Assembly (NCBI RefSeq): GCF_011806405.1
Contig: NZ_JAATOW010000012.1
Location: 1-64,000, forward strand
Length of the DNA stretch: 64,000 nucleotides
Direction: 5' to 3'
Origin: Pseudooceanicola sp. HF7
GTDB lineage: Bacteria > Pseudomonadota > Alphaproteobacteria > Rhodobacterales > Rhodobacteraceae
The notes under the pieces are model-generated. The model saw only the letters and a list, made by a program, of their open reading frames with translations, searched no databases and was not told the origin of the DNA. Positions 1 through 8,960 of this stretch are shown here, in pieces. Every line of letters begins with the position of its first letter. Within the stretch, counting starts at the first letter, position 1. The translations under genes were made by a program, and so were the position numbers.

Positions 1-115
1 TTTCCAGGCAGTCGCACGGGTTTTCCGGGCAGTGACAGGCGCCCGTCAGCGCAGGCCGCGCTCTGTCGTTGCCCCCGCCCGGCCAGCCAGTACAACCAGA
101 TCCGGAACCCGCATC

Positions 116-1606
116 ATGACCCATGTCCCCCATCTCTCTGCCGATCCTGCCGACGTGATCGCCTCCTATGCGCAGTGCAACCTGCTGGGCGGGACCAGGA
201 TCCCGACCGCTGCCGGGATGGAGGTGCTGAACCCCGCCACCGGCAAGGGGATCGGCATGGCTGCTGCCAGTTCCGCCGATGAAACCGCCGCCGCCGTGGC
301 TGCGGCAAAGGCGGCCGGCGCCGGCTGGGCCGCCCTGCCCGCCCGCGAGCGGGGCAAGCGCATTGCCGCCGCGGGCCGCGCCCTGGCAGCAGAGGCCGAG
401 ACCGTCGCCCGCGTGCTTTGCCTGGAAACCGGCAAGGCCCTGCGCACCGAATGCCGGGGGGAGCTGAGCGTGGCTGCCGACCTGCTGGAGTTCTACGGCG
501 GCCTGGCCTCGGAGCTGAAGGGCGAAACCGTGCCCTTCCACCCGCGCTCGCTGACCGTGACCACCCGCGAACCGCTGGGCGTGGTCGCCGCGATCCTGCC
601 CTGGAACGTGCCGTTGGTGCTGATGATGCTCAAGATCGCGCCGGCGCTGGTGGCGGGCAACACGGTGGTGGTGAAGGCCGCCGAAGAGGCCCCCTTTGCC
701 ACCTATGCCGCCGCGGACATCCTGATGCGCCACCTGCCCGCCGGCGTGCTCAACGTCATCAACGGCGATGGCCCCACCTGCGGGGCGGCTCTGACGGCCC
801 ATGAAGACGTGGCCAAGATCACCTTCACCGGCTCCGAAGAGGTGGGAGAGACCGTTTACAAGGCCGGGGCCGAACGCATCATCCCGGTCAGCCTGGAGCT
901 GGGCGGCAAGAGCCCGATGATCATCTGCGCCGATGCGGACCTGGACAAGACCGTGACCGGCGCCATCGCCGGCATGCGCTTTACCCGCCAGGGGCAAAGC
1001 TGCACCGCCGCCAGCCGGATCTACGTGCATGAAAGCCTGTTCGATGCCTTCCTTGCCAGGCTCACCGCGCAGCTGGATGCGCTGACCATCGGCGATCCCA
1101 TGGATGAAGGCACCGACGTGGGCACCATCATCTCTGCCCGCCAGGCAGAGGTGATCAGCGCCTACGTCGAAAAAGCCGAGGCCACGGAGGGCGCAAGGGT
1201 CATCCGCTGCGCCCGCCTGCCCGACAGCCCGGACCTGTCGCCCGACCTCTTCCTGCAACCGACCCTGCTGCTGGACCTGCCGGAAGATCACCCCTGCGTG
1301 CAGGAAGAGATCTTCGGCCCCGTCGCCGTGATCCAGAAATGGAGCGATTACGACGCGGTCATCGCCTGCGCCAATGCCACCCGCTACGGGCTGGCGGCCA
1401 CCGTCTGGACGGGGGCGCTTTCGACTGCGCTGGATGCCACCGCGCGGCTGAACGCGGGCTACGTGCAAGTGAACCAGAACCTGACCATCCAGCCCAATGT
1501 CTCCTACGGTGGCTTCGGGCGCTCGGGCCTGGGCAAGGAGGCGTCGCTGGAAGCGATGCTGGAACATTTCACCCGCAAGAAGACGATCGTGCTGAACTTC
1601 GACTGA
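116..1606 (+). CDS. NAD(P)-dependent aldehyde dehydrogenase
   Basis: Soluble aldehyde dehydrogenase superfamily enzyme oxidising an aldehyde to its acid with NAD(P)+. Starting at the ATG at 116 gives 496 residues, the usual family length; the frame is open back to position 32, but that extension is Arg/Pro-rich and does not look like ALDH. Visible family motifs are PWNVP with Asn164, the cofactor Lys187, FTGSEEVG, the general-base Glu261 in LELGGKSP, the nucleophile Cys296 in GQSCTAAS, and EEIFGPV near the C terminus. It lies 10 bp upstream of a TauE/SafE exporter and an ABC importer on the same strand, so it probably acts on an imported compound. The substrate cannot be read from sequence. 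Confidence 0.9.
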   Translation: MTHVPHLSADPADVIASYAQCNLLGGTRIPTAAGMEVLNPATGKGIGMAAASSADETAAAVAAAKAAGAGWAALPARERGKRIAAAGRALAAEAETVARVLCLETGKALRTECRGELSVAADLLEFYGGLASELKGETVPFHPRSLTVTTREPLGVVAAILPWNVPLVLMMLKIAPALVAGNTVVVKAAEEAPFATYAAADILMRHLPAGVLNVINGDGPTCGAALTAHEDVAKITFTGSEEVGETVYKAGAERIIPVSLELGGKSPMIICADADLDKTVTGAIAGMRFTRQGQSCTAASRIYVHESLFDAFLARLTAQLDALTIGDPMDEGTDVGTIISARQAEVISAYVEKAEATEGARVIRCARLPDSPDLSPDLFLQPTLLLDLPEDHPCVQEEIFGPVAVIQKWSDYDAVIACANATRYGLAATVWTGALSTALDATARLNAGYVQVNQNLTIQPNVSYGGFGRSGLGKEASLEAMLEHFTRKKTIVLNFD

Positions 1607-1616
1607 TGGAAACCCC

Positions 1617-2348
1617 ATGATGGACCACCTTGTTGCCATATCCATCGCCGTCTTCCTGGCGGCGGTGCTGCGCGGGCTGACCGGCTTCGGCTTTGCCCTG
1701 GCGGCGGTCCCGGCGATGAGCCTGTTCATCCCCCCTGCCGGCGCGGTCGCGGTTGCGATCCTGCTGCAATGCGCGGTCGGGCTGCGCGACAGCCTGCAGA
1801 TGCACCACCTGGTGAACCGCCGGGCGCTGGCGTTGATGTCCCTTGGCGCGCTGCTGGGCACGCCGCTGGGGATCCTGGCGCTGACCCGGCTGTCGCCCGA
1901 TGCCATGCGGGTGGTGCTGGCCGTGGTCGTGGGGCTGGGCCTGGTGGCGCTGCTGGCGAAGATCACCTTCCCACGGGGGCGCGCCATGGCCTTCGGATCG
2001 GGCGCGCTGGCCGGGCTCTTTTCGGGCCTGGCCGCCATGCCCGGCCCGCCCGCCATCGCCTATTTCCTGGGCACGCAGACCCCGGCGCGCGAAACCCGCG
2101 CCTCCCTGATGATCTTCTTCTTCCTCACCTCGCTCATGGCGCTCCCCGGCCTCGCCTGGGCCGGAGAGCTTGACCAGGTCGCGCTGCTGCGCGCCGCCGT
2201 CGCATTGCCGGCGCTGCTGATTGGCAGCTGGGCGGGCGGAAGAGCCTTTGCATGGTTGAACGAAGCCAGCTATCGTACGGCCTCTATAGCACTTCTCGGT
2301 GTCACGGCTGCAGTGACCGCTGTTCGCGGGATCGGGGGCCTGCTCTGA
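1617..2348 (+). CDS. TauE/SafE family membrane exporter
   Basis: Integral membrane protein of 243 residues from the TauE/SafE (DUF81) family, whose known members export sulfite, sulfoacetate or related small anions. It has about eight hydrophobic segments. The N-terminal half carries the typical GFGFA and LGALLGTPLG glycine motifs, and a second repeat (SGALAGLFSGLAAMPGPP) is seen at about residues 125-145, consistent with the internal duplication of the family. It sits between the ALDH and the ABC binding protein in one apparent operon. The exported anion is unknown. A second, unrelated-in-context TauE homologue is at 12357-13112. Confidence 0.85.
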   Translation: MMDHLVAISIAVFLAAVLRGLTGFGFALAAVPAMSLFIPPAGAVAVAILLQCAVGLRDSLQMHHLVNRRALALMSLGALLGTPLGILALTRLSPDAMRVVLAVVVGLGLVALLAKITFPRGRAMAFGSGALAGLFSGLAAMPGPPAIAYFLGTQTPARETRASLMIFFFLTSLMALPGLAWAGELDQVALLRAAVALPALLIGSWAGGRAFAWLNEASYRTASIALLGVTAAVTAVRGIGGLL

Positions 2349-2368
2349 GCTGAACTGGAAACCGGACC

Positions 2369-3934
2369 TTGACCACCCTTCGATGCGCTCTTGCGCGCCT
2401 CGTCCTTGTCATGACCCTGATGATCTCCGCCGCTTGCGCATCGGCCGAGAGCCTCGTCATAGGAACCACACAGGTTCCAAGCCATTTCAACGCCGCCATC
2501 CAGTCCGGCATCGCCACCATGATGCCCGCCGCGCAGATCTTCGCCTCTCCGCTGATGTTCGAGGAAGACTGGACACCGCGCCCCTACCTGGCCGAAAGCT
2601 GGGAAACCTCGGAAGACGGGCTGACCGTCACGCTGCACCTGCGCGCCGATGCGCGCTTCCATGACGGCACGCCGGTCACCTCCTCGGATGTCGCCTTTTC
2701 CATCAGGACGATCCGGGAAAACCACCCTTTCACCACCATGCTGGAGCCGGTGCGCAGCGTCGATACCCCCGATCCGCTGACCGCCGTGATCAACCTGGCC
2801 CGTCCCCATCCCGCGCTTTTGCTGGCGATGAGCCCGGCGCTGATGCCGATCCTGCCGGAACACATCTACGGCAGCGGCGATATCCATACCCATCCTGCCA
2901 ACCTGGCCCCGGTGGGCGCCGGGCCCTTCCGCTTCGTGGAATACAAGCAGGGCGATTACTACCGGCTGGAGCGCAACCCGGATTTCTTCCTGCCGGGCCT
3001 GCCCATGGCCGAAGAGCTGATCTTCCGCATCATCCCCGATCCCGCCACCCTGACGCTGGCGTTGGAACGCGGAGAGGTGGATATCAATCCCTTCGTGACC
3101 AACATCCGCGACCTGCACCGCCTGCAAAAGGCCAGGGGGATCGTGATCTCGGACCTCGGGTACGAGGCCATCGGCCCGCTGAACTGGATCGCCTTCAACA
3201 CCCGCAAGCCGCCCTTCGATGATGTCCGCGTGCGCCGCGCCGTCGGCTACGCGATCGACAAGCGCTTCATCCTGGACCGGCTGATGGGCGGCATGTCCCC
3301 CGATTCCACAGGCCCCCTCGCGCCGGGCACGCCCTTCACGGTCACCGAGGTGGCGCGCTATGACTTCGATCCGGACAAGGCGAAGGCGCTGCTGGATGCG
3401 GCCGGCTACCCGGAGGGCAAGGATGGCATCCGCTTCAGCGTGACCATGGATTACATCCCCTCCCTGCCCGAAATGGCGCGCAACCTGGCGGAATACATGC
3501 GCAGCCAGCTGCGGGCGGTGGGGATCGACCTCAGAACCCGGTCCTCTCCGGATTTCCCGACCTGGGCGCAGCGCATTGCCAACTACGATTTCGACCTGAC
3601 CCAGGACAATGTCTACAACTGGGGCGACCCGGTGATCGGCGTACACCGCACCTACCTCAGCAACAACATCCGCAAGGGCGTGATCTGGTCCAACACCCAG
3701 CAATATGCCAGCGCCCAGGTCGATGACCTGCTGGCCCACGCCGCCGTGGAAAGCGATCCCGAACGCCGCGCCGCGCTCTACGCGGAGTTCCAGAAGATCG
3801 TCGTCCAGGATGCCCCGATCCTCTTCGTGAACGAAGTTCCCATGTTCAACGCCGCCCGCGACGACATCGCCGGCGTGCCGCATTCGATCTGGGGCGGGGT
3901 CTCTCCTTTCCTCACGCTCCACAGGACGGAGTAA
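2369..3934 (+). CDS. ABC transporter substrate-binding protein, peptide/opine family 5
   Basis: Periplasmic binding protein of the DppA/OppA (SBP_bac_5) family, 521 residues, supplying a peptide, opine or similar solute to the permeases that follow. The chosen start is a TTG at 2369; it gives a signal peptide with an Arg-containing n-region, a hydrophobic core (LVLVMTLMIS) and an ACASA cleavage region. The next ATG at 2411 would lose the positive n-region. Family signatures include the early FEEDWTPRPYLAESWETSEDG and DARFHDGTPVTSSDV segments. It starts 20 bp after the TauE gene, and the permease starts 6 bp after its stop. A Cys in the ISAAC segment could make it a lipoprotein. Confidence 0.88.
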   Translation: MTTLRCALARLVLVMTLMISAACASAESLVIGTTQVPSHFNAAIQSGIATMMPAAQIFASPLMFEEDWTPRPYLAESWETSEDGLTVTLHLRADARFHDGTPVTSSDVAFSIRTIRENHPFTTMLEPVRSVDTPDPLTAVINLARPHPALLLAMSPALMPILPEHIYGSGDIHTHPANLAPVGAGPFRFVEYKQGDYYRLERNPDFFLPGLPMAEELIFRIIPDPATLTLALERGEVDINPFVTNIRDLHRLQKARGIVISDLGYEAIGPLNWIAFNTRKPPFDDVRVRRAVGYAIDKRFILDRLMGGMSPDSTGPLAPGTPFTVTEVARYDFDPDKAKALLDAAGYPEGKDGIRFSVTMDYIPSLPEMARNLAEYMRSQLRAVGIDLRTRSSPDFPTWAQRIANYDFDLTQDNVYNWGDPVIGVHRTYLSNNIRKGVIWSNTQQYASAQVDDLLAHAAVESDPERRAALYAEFQKIVVQDAPILFVNEVPMFNAARDDIAGVPHSIWGGVSPFLTLHRTE

Positions 3935-3940
3935 CCCGCG

Positions 3941-4933
3941 ATGCCCGTGCAGGATCTGCGCGCCATCGCCGGCAAGGCCGGATTGGCGGTTCTGCTGCTG
4001 CTTGCAGTGGTGGTGCTGAATTTCCTGTTGCTGCACATGGCCCCCGGTTCTCCGATAGAGGCGATGCTGGGCCAGATGGGTGGCGGCTCTCCAGAGGTGA
4101 TCGCAGAGCTGCGCGCCGACTACGGGCTGGACCAGCCCCTGCCGGCGCAGCTTGGGCATTACATTGTGCGGCTGTTGCAGGGGGACCTGGGCCAGTCGCT
4201 GCTGTACCACGCGCCGGTGTCAGAGCTGATTCTGGAGCACCTGGGCGCCACGATGCTGCTGATGCTGGTGGCGCTCGGGCTGGCCTCTGTCGCAGGAACG
4301 CTGCTGGGGGCCAGTGCCGCGCGCCGGCCCGACGGGCTGATCGGGCAGGCCCTGGGCGTACTGTCGCTGGCCGGTTTTGCTGCGCCGGTCTTCTGGACCG
4401 GGCTGATGCTGATGCTGCTTTTCGCGGCCATACTGCCGATCTTCCCGGTGTCCGGGATGCGCGATCCGCGCGTGACCGAAGGCTTCTGGCCCGTGGCGCT
4501 GGACGTGGCCTGGCACCTGGTGCTGCCCGCCGTCACGCTGGCCTCTGTCCAGCTGGCCGCCTATGCGCGGCTGGCGCGCGCCTCGATGCTTCAGGCGGTG
4601 AACGCCGATTACATCCGCACCGCCCGGGCCAAGGGGCTTTCGGAGCGCCGGGTGATCTATTCCCACGCCCTGCGCAACGCGCTTCTGCCTGTGGTGACCA
4701 TGCTGGGCGTCCATGCCGGGCAGCTGCTGGCCGGGTCGGTCCTGGTGGAAACCGTCTTTGCCTGGCCCGGTCTTGGCCGGCTGGGATACGACGCGATCCT
4801 GCACCGCGATTACCCGCTGGTGCTGGGCCTCTTGCTGGCCTCTGCCATCCTGGTGGCGCTGGCCAACCTGGCCTCGGACATCGCCTGCAGGGCGCTCGAT
4901 CCGCGCCTGCGCGCCGGCCGGTCCGCCCCATGA
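3941..4933 (+). CDS. ABC transporter permease, DppB-like
   Basis: Inner-membrane permease of 330 residues, first of the two DppB/DppC-type subunits. Residues ~12-32 form the first membrane segment, followed by the periplasmic MAPGSPIEAM and DYGLDQPLP region typical of DppB/GsiC. The cytoplasmic coupling (EAA) loop is visible as ADYIRTARAKGLSERRV, which docks on the ATPase. It follows the binding protein by 6 bp and is followed after 13 bp by its partner permease. No ATP-binding subunit follows; it must be encoded upstream of the window or elsewhere. Confidence 0.92.
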   Translation: MPVQDLRAIAGKAGLAVLLLLAVVVLNFLLLHMAPGSPIEAMLGQMGGGSPEVIAELRADYGLDQPLPAQLGHYIVRLLQGDLGQSLLYHAPVSELILEHLGATMLLMLVALGLASVAGTLLGASAARRPDGLIGQALGVLSLAGFAAPVFWTGLMLMLLFAAILPIFPVSGMRDPRVTEGFWPVALDVAWHLVLPAVTLASVQLAAYARLARASMLQAVNADYIRTARAKGLSERRVIYSHALRNALLPVVTMLGVHAGQLLAGSVLVETVFAWPGLGRLGYDAILHRDYPLVLGLLLASAILVALANLASDIACRALDPRLRAGRSAP

Positions 4934-4946
4934 GAAAGCCCGCCCC

Positions 4947-5768
4947 ATGAGCGTCTTTTCCCGCTCTGCCTCCGCCCGTGTCGGGGGCCTGCTGCTGGGC
5001 GCGGTCCTGGGGCTGACGCTGCTGGGGCCGCTGGCCTACCCGGTGGACCCGCTGGCCATGGTGGACATGCCGCTGCTGCCACCCCTGTCGCCCCATGCGC
5101 CGCTGGGCACCGATGTGCTGGGCCGCGACCTGCTGGCCCGGATGATAGAGGGCAGCCGCACCACCCTGCTGACCGGCGCGGGGGCCGGGCTGCTGGCCGT
5201 GCTGACCGGCCTCATGGTGGGGCTTGGCGCCACCTCCCTTGGCGGCCCTGCGGAACGCGCACTGCAACGCCTGACCGAGTTCTTCCAGCTCTTGCCCGCG
5301 CTGCTGCTGACCATGGTGCTGATCGCCTTCCTGGGCACCGGGCTCTGGGTACAGATCCTGACCATCGCCGCGCTGACCTGGCCCCCCGTGGCCCGCGTCG
5401 CCCGGACAGAGGCCCTGCGCCTGCGCCACATGGATTTCGTCACCGCCGCCCGTGCCAGCGGCACCCGGCCCCTGCGCATCCTGACCCATACGATCCTGCC
5501 CAATGCCCTGCCCCCGCTGGCCGCCGTCTCAGGCCTGACCATCGGCACCGCCCTGCTTTACGAGGCCGGGCTGGGCTTCCTGGGCCTGTCCGATCCCAAC
5601 CGGCTGTCGCTGGGGCTGATCCTGGGGCAGAACCGCAATGACCTGCTTGCCGCCTGGTGGACGGTCACCCTGCCCGGGCTGGCGATCTTCTTCACGGTGC
5701 TGGGCACCGCCCTGCTGGCCGACGGGCTGGCCCAGGCGCTGTCGCCCCATGCGCGCAACCGGCGCTGA
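4947..5768 (+). CDS. ABC transporter permease, DppC-like
   Basis: Second permease of the importer, 273 residues from the ATG at 4947. The frame is open upstream inside the DppB gene, but only from 4947 does it read as a permease: N-terminal membrane segment, the HAPLGTDVLGRDLLARMIEG motif region characteristic of DppC, and the coupling loop MDFVTAARASGTRPLRI. The C terminus has the LLYEAGLGFLGL segment found in the family. It is the last gene of the 116-5768 run; the next gene is on the opposite strand. Confidence 0.92.
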   Translation: MSVFSRSASARVGGLLLGAVLGLTLLGPLAYPVDPLAMVDMPLLPPLSPHAPLGTDVLGRDLLARMIEGSRTTLLTGAGAGLLAVLTGLMVGLGATSLGGPAERALQRLTEFFQLLPALLLTMVLIAFLGTGLWVQILTIAALTWPPVARVARTEALRLRHMDFVTAARASGTRPLRILTHTILPNALPPLAAVSGLTIGTALLYEAGLGFLGLSDPNRLSLGLILGQNRNDLLAAWWTVTLPGLAIFFTVLGTALLADGLAQALSPHARNRR

Positions 5769-5858
5769 AACGGCGCCACGGCTGGCGCTCGCCCCTGCCT
5801 GACGTCCCCGCCTGACGCCCGGGCCGTTGGGCTGCGCCCAGACACGGCATCAGACATC

Positions 5859-5881
5859 AAAAAGGGGGCCCGAAGGCCCCC
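5859..5881 (-). terminator. Rho-independent terminator of msrB-msrA
   Basis: Perfect 7-bp stem, GGGGGCC (5864-5870) and GGCCCCC (5875-5881), with a tetraloop. Read on the minus strand the hairpin is followed by five T residues (5863-5859). It lies about 55 bp beyond the msrA stop codon, so it most likely ends the msrB-msrA transcript; it may also limit read-through from the ABC operon. Confidence 0.8.
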
Positions 5882-5935
5882 GATCCCATCTGCAGCGACC
5901 CACCCGAACCGGGCCGCGATTGTCATCCGGCGGTC

Positions 5936-6445
5936 TTACTCTGCCGCGGCGCGCCGGGGCAGAACCCAATCGGGGCGCGGGAAGTGGCAGGTATAGCCGT
6001 TGGGCACCCGCTCCAGGTAATCCTGGTGCTCAGGCTCGGCTTCCCAGAAATCGCTCACCGGCTCGACCTCTGTCACCACCTTGCCCGGCCAGAGGCCCGA
6101 TGCCTCCACGTCCGCGATGGTCTCTTCCGCCACGGCCTTCTGCGCCGCATCGGTGTAATAGATGGCAGAGCGGTAGGACATGCCCCGGTCATTGCCCTGG
6201 CGGTTCAGGGTGGTCGGGTCGTGGATCTGGAAGAAGAACTCCAGCAGCTGGCGATAGGTGATCTCCTGCGGATCATAGGTGATCTCGATCGCCTCCGCAT
6301 GGGTGCCATGGTTGCCATAGGTGGCATTTGGCACGTCACCCCCGGTGTAGCCCACGCGGGTTCCGGTCACGCCGGGCAGCTTGCGGATCAGATCCTGCAT
6401 GCCCCAGAAACAGCCCCCCGCCAGGACGGCACGATGTTCGCTCAC
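5936..6445 (-). CDS. msrA: Peptide-methionine (S)-S-oxide reductase
   Basis: Cytosolic enzyme that reduces the S epimer of methionine sulfoxide in proteins and free methionine. It is 169 residues long with the catalytic GCFWG motif at residues 11-15 (nucleophile Cys12) and the family segments [25 protein letters not shown] and [11 protein letters not shown]. The C terminus ([12 protein letters not shown]) contains one further Cys that could act as resolving residue. Its ATG overlaps the end of msrB by 4 bp, so the two are translationally coupled and together cover both sulfoxide epimers. Confidence 0.97.
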   Translation of the reverse strand: MSEHRAVLAGGCFWGMQDLIRKLPGVTGTRVGYTGGDVPNATYGNHGTHAEAIEITYDPQEITYRQLLEFFFQIHDPTTLNRQGNDRGMSYRSAIYYTDAAQKAVAEETIADVEASGLWPGKVVTEVEPVSDFWEAEPEHQDYLERVPNGYTCHFPRPDWVLPRRAAAE

Positions 6446-6891
6446 GACAGTTCCTCCACTTGATCAAGGTAGGTGGCATAGCCCTCTGCTTCCATCTCCT
6501 CTTTCGGGATGAACCGCAGAGACGCCGAGTTGATGCAGTAGCGCAGCCCGCCCGCCTCGCGCGGCCCATCGGGAAAGACGTGGCCCAGGTGGCTGTCACC
6601 ATGTTTCGAGCGCACCTCCACCCGGACCATGCCATGGGTGGTGTCCTTCAGCTCGACCACGTTGTCGGGCTCGATCGGCTTGACGAAGCTGGGCCAGCCG
6701 CAGCCGCTTTCGTATTTCGCCGCGCTGGCGAAAAGCGGCTCTCCAGAGACGACATCGACATAGATGCCGCTCTGCTTGTTCTCGTTGTACTCCCCGGACC
6801 AGGGACGCTCTGTCCCGTTTTCCTGGGTGACCCGGTATTGTTCCGGGTTGAGGCGCGCGATGGCCTCTTCGCTCTTGCGATATTCCGTCAT
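6442..6891 (-). CDS. msrB: Peptide-methionine (R)-S-oxide reductase, zinc-free type
   Basis: Reduces the R epimer of methionine sulfoxide; 149 residues. The catalytic Cys119 is in RYCINSASL and a likely resolving Cys64 is in SGCGWPSF. The two CxxC pairs that bind zinc in E. coli-type MsrB are absent: [13 protein letters not shown] and [11 protein letters not shown] occupy those places, as in the MsrB domain of Neisseria PilB. It is the first gene of a two-gene operon with msrA (4-bp overlap) and is divergent from the secreted protein at 7095. The divergent 203-bp gap should hold both promoters. Confidence 0.97.
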   Translation of the reverse strand: MTEYRKSEEAIARLNPEQYRVTQENGTERPWSGEYNENKQSGIYVDVVSGEPLFASAAKYESGCGWPSFVKPIEPDNVVELKDTTHGMVRVEVRSKHGDSHLGHVFPDGPREAGGLRYCINSASLRFIPKEEMEAEGYATYLDQVEELS

Positions 6892-7094
6892 GACGCCTCC
6901 TTCGGCTTTCCCCTTAATGTGGGGCTTTCAGGCGCCGGGGAAAAGCCCCCGACCCGATCCTCCCGCGAAGTTGAAAAGTGGTCCCTTGAAATCTCATGAA
7001 ACTTTTTCATCCGCCCATCCGTTAATACTTCAGCGTCAAAGGAAAAAACCACGATCCCCCGGCGCCGGCAAAACTGATGAGAAGGAGGAGACTC

Positions 7095-7796
7095 ATGCGT
7101 CTTGTTAACACACGGACCACAACTGCCCTGGCGATTGGCCTGGGTCTTGCATCGGCCCAACCCGCAGTATCGCAACTTTCCGTGGGTGCCGACGTGGGCA
7201 TCGGCGGCAGCAGCGGGGTGTCTGCTGATGTGGATGTCGGCCTTGGTGGAAGCAGCGGCGTCTCTGCCGGTGCCGACGTCGGTGTCGGCGGCAGCAGCGG
7301 GTCCGGTGGTGTAAGCGCCGACGTCGACGCCAGCATCGGCGGCTCCGGCGGCAGTTCCGGCGGCGGCTCCGGTTCCGGGGATGGCTCTGGTTCGGGCGGT
7401 TCTGGTTCAGGCTCCGGCGGCTCCGGCTCCGGCGGCTCTGGCTCTGGCACGGGCAACAGCTCGGGAACGAACGGCGGCACGACCGGCGCCAACAGCAATA
7501 GCGCCATGGCCAACCAGGCCGCGGCAGCCCCCCTGTCCTGGCAGTCCATCCGGCCCGCCAACCTCGGCTTCGTCACCGTGACCGAGCTTGCCCGGCGCGG
7601 AGAAATCCGCCTCAACGAATTCGACGCCCGTCTCTGGCAGGCCCGCGAAAGCATTGCCCGCATGCAGCAGGGCATCGCCGGCATGCCCGAAGTCGAACGC
7701 CGGCTTGAGGCCAAGGGCTACAGCGTCTCCCAGGTCGTCGGCCTGTACGACCGGCACGATGGCGATTCCTGGCTGGTGATCGACGACCGCGGCTGA
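7095..7796 (+). CDS. Secreted Gly/Ser-rich repeat protein of unknown function
   Basis: I do not recognise the family. The ATG at 7095 is preceded by a strong GGAGGAG at 7083-7090 and gives 233 residues; the upstream ATG at 7077 lies before that ribosome site. Residues 1-27 form a signal peptide ending near ASAQPAVSQ. Next come three or four imperfect copies of a VSADVDVGLGGSSG unit, then a low-complexity Gly-Ser stretch (nt ~7330-7480). The C-terminal ~85 residues are a different, predicted helical domain (PLSWQSIRPANLGFVTVTEL to the end) with charged residues and no cysteines. The layout suggests an exported protein with a flexible linker and a small C-terminal domain. Confidence 0.75.
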   Translation: MRLVNTRTTTALAIGLGLASAQPAVSQLSVGADVGIGGSSGVSADVDVGLGGSSGVSAGADVGVGGSSGSGGVSADVDASIGGSGGSSGGGSGSGDGSGSGGSGSGSGGSGSGGSGSGTGNSSGTNGGTTGANSNSAMANQAAAAPLSWQSIRPANLGFVTVTELARRGEIRLNEFDARLWQARESIARMQQGIAGMPEVERRLEAKGYSVSQVVGLYDRHDGDSWLVIDDRG

Positions 7797-7819
7797 CACG
7801 CCTTCGCTCACGACCCAAG

Positions 7820-7839
7820 GGGCCCGCTTCGGCGGGCCC
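7820..7839. terminator. Hairpin between convergent genes
   Basis: Perfect 8-bp stem GGGCCCGC (7820-7827) / GCGGGCCC (7832-7839) with a TTCG tetraloop. It lies 24 bp after the stop of the secreted Gly/Ser protein and its last base is the final base of the queG stop codon on the other strand. There is no long T-run on either side, so it may work as a bidirectional stabiliser or weak terminator for both genes. Confidence 0.6.
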
Positions 7840-8897
7840 TACTTGTTCAGCTGTGCCACGGCCCAGCTGGCCGCCTCTGCCACGGTTTCATCCGCATCGC
7901 CCCGCAGCCCCTCCGCCACCGCGGTCAGTTCCGGCAGGCCACTGTTGCCGATGGCATACAGCACGTTGCGCACGAAGCGGTTGCGCCCGATCCGCTTGAT
8001 CGGAGAGCCGGAAAAGCGCGCGCGGAACGCCGCATCATCCAGCACCGCCAGCTCTGCCAGGTCCGGCCCCTGCAGATCCTCGCGCGCATGGTACTTCACC
8101 TCTGCGGCGCGGCTGGCGAACTTGTTCCAGGGGCAGACCGCCAGGCAATCGTCACAGCCGTAGATCCGGTTGCCCATCCTGGCGCGCAGCTCTTCGGGCA
8201 CCGGGCCGCTGTGTTCGATCGTCAGGTAGGAAATGCAGCGGCGCGCATCCAGCCGGTAAGGCGCCGGGAAGGCATCCGTCGGACAGATGTCCAGGCATTT
8301 GCGACAGCGCCCGCAGTGATCCCCCTCTGCCCCGTCCGGATCCAGATCCATCGTGGTGAAAATCGCCCCCAGGAAGAACCAGCTGCCCAGCTCCCGGCTG
8401 ACCAGGTTGGTATGCTTGCCCTGCCAGCCCAGCCCGGCGGCCTGGCCCAGGGCCTTTTCCGGCACCGGCGCGGTATCGACAAAGACCTTCACCTCGGCCG
8501 GCGCACCTGCCACGGCCTCCGGCCCCGCCTCCGCGATCAGCCAGCGGGCCAACCGCTTCAGCCGCTTCTTCACGACGTCATGGTAATCGCGGTTCTGCGC
8601 ATAGACAGAGATCGCCGCGCGCCCGGGATGCTCCAGCGCCGCCAGGGGATCGCTCTCGGGCCCGTAATTCTCGGCCAGCATCAGGATGCTGCGCGCCTCG
8701 GGCCAAAGCGCCGCCGGATCGCCCCGCCAGTGGGACCGCTCCGCCAGCCAGCCCATCTGGCCGTGGTAGCCCGCCTCAAGAAAGGCCTGCAGCCGCGCGG
8801 CCACCTCCGGCACATCGCCGGGGCGGCAGATCCGCGCCGCCGCGAACCCCTCTTCCAGCGCCCTTGCGCGCAGTTTCTCGCTGAACTCCCGGCTCAT
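7839..8897 (-). CDS. queG: Epoxyqueuosine reductase
   Basis: Cobalamin- and iron-sulfur-dependent enzyme that performs the last step of queuosine synthesis in tRNA, reducing epoxyqueuosine to queuosine. It has 352 residues. The proposed catalytic Asp is in [14 protein letters not shown]. Two 4Fe-4S cluster motifs follow: [12 protein letters not shown] (about residues 196-207) and [10 protein letters not shown] (about 246-255). The C-terminal HEAT-like extension ([15 protein letters not shown]) is also typical. It is transcribed in the same direction as the GST and mtgA genes upstream (63-bp gap to the GST stop). Confidence 0.96.
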   Translation of the reverse strand: MSREFSEKLRARALEEGFAAARICRPGDVPEVAARLQAFLEAGYHGQMGWLAERSHWRGDPAALWPEARSILMLAENYGPESDPLAALEHPGRAAISVYAQNRDYHDVVKKRLKRLARWLIAEAGPEAVAGAPAEVKVFVDTAPVPEKALGQAAGLGWQGKHTNLVSRELGSWFFLGAIFTTMDLDPDGAEGDHCGRCRKCLDICPTDAFPAPYRLDARRCISYLTIEHSGPVPEELRARMGNRIYGCDDCLAVCPWNKFASRAAEVKYHAREDLQGPDLAELAVLDDAAFRARFSGSPIKRIGRNRFVRNVLYAIGNSGLPELTAVAEGLRGDADETVAEAASWAVAQLNK

Positions 8898-8960
8898 GCG
8901 CTCTTTCTGCCAGAAAGGCGCCTCCTCCGACAGAGCCGCGGCTGCGCCCGGCCCGACGGC

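Noticed and set aside
2270..4210. Long minus-strand open frame (646 codons) across the ABC binding-protein gene
   Set aside because: It is rich in His, Gln, Arg and Gly with no domain pattern, and lies opposite a clear SBP gene. High-GC DNA produces such antisense frames.
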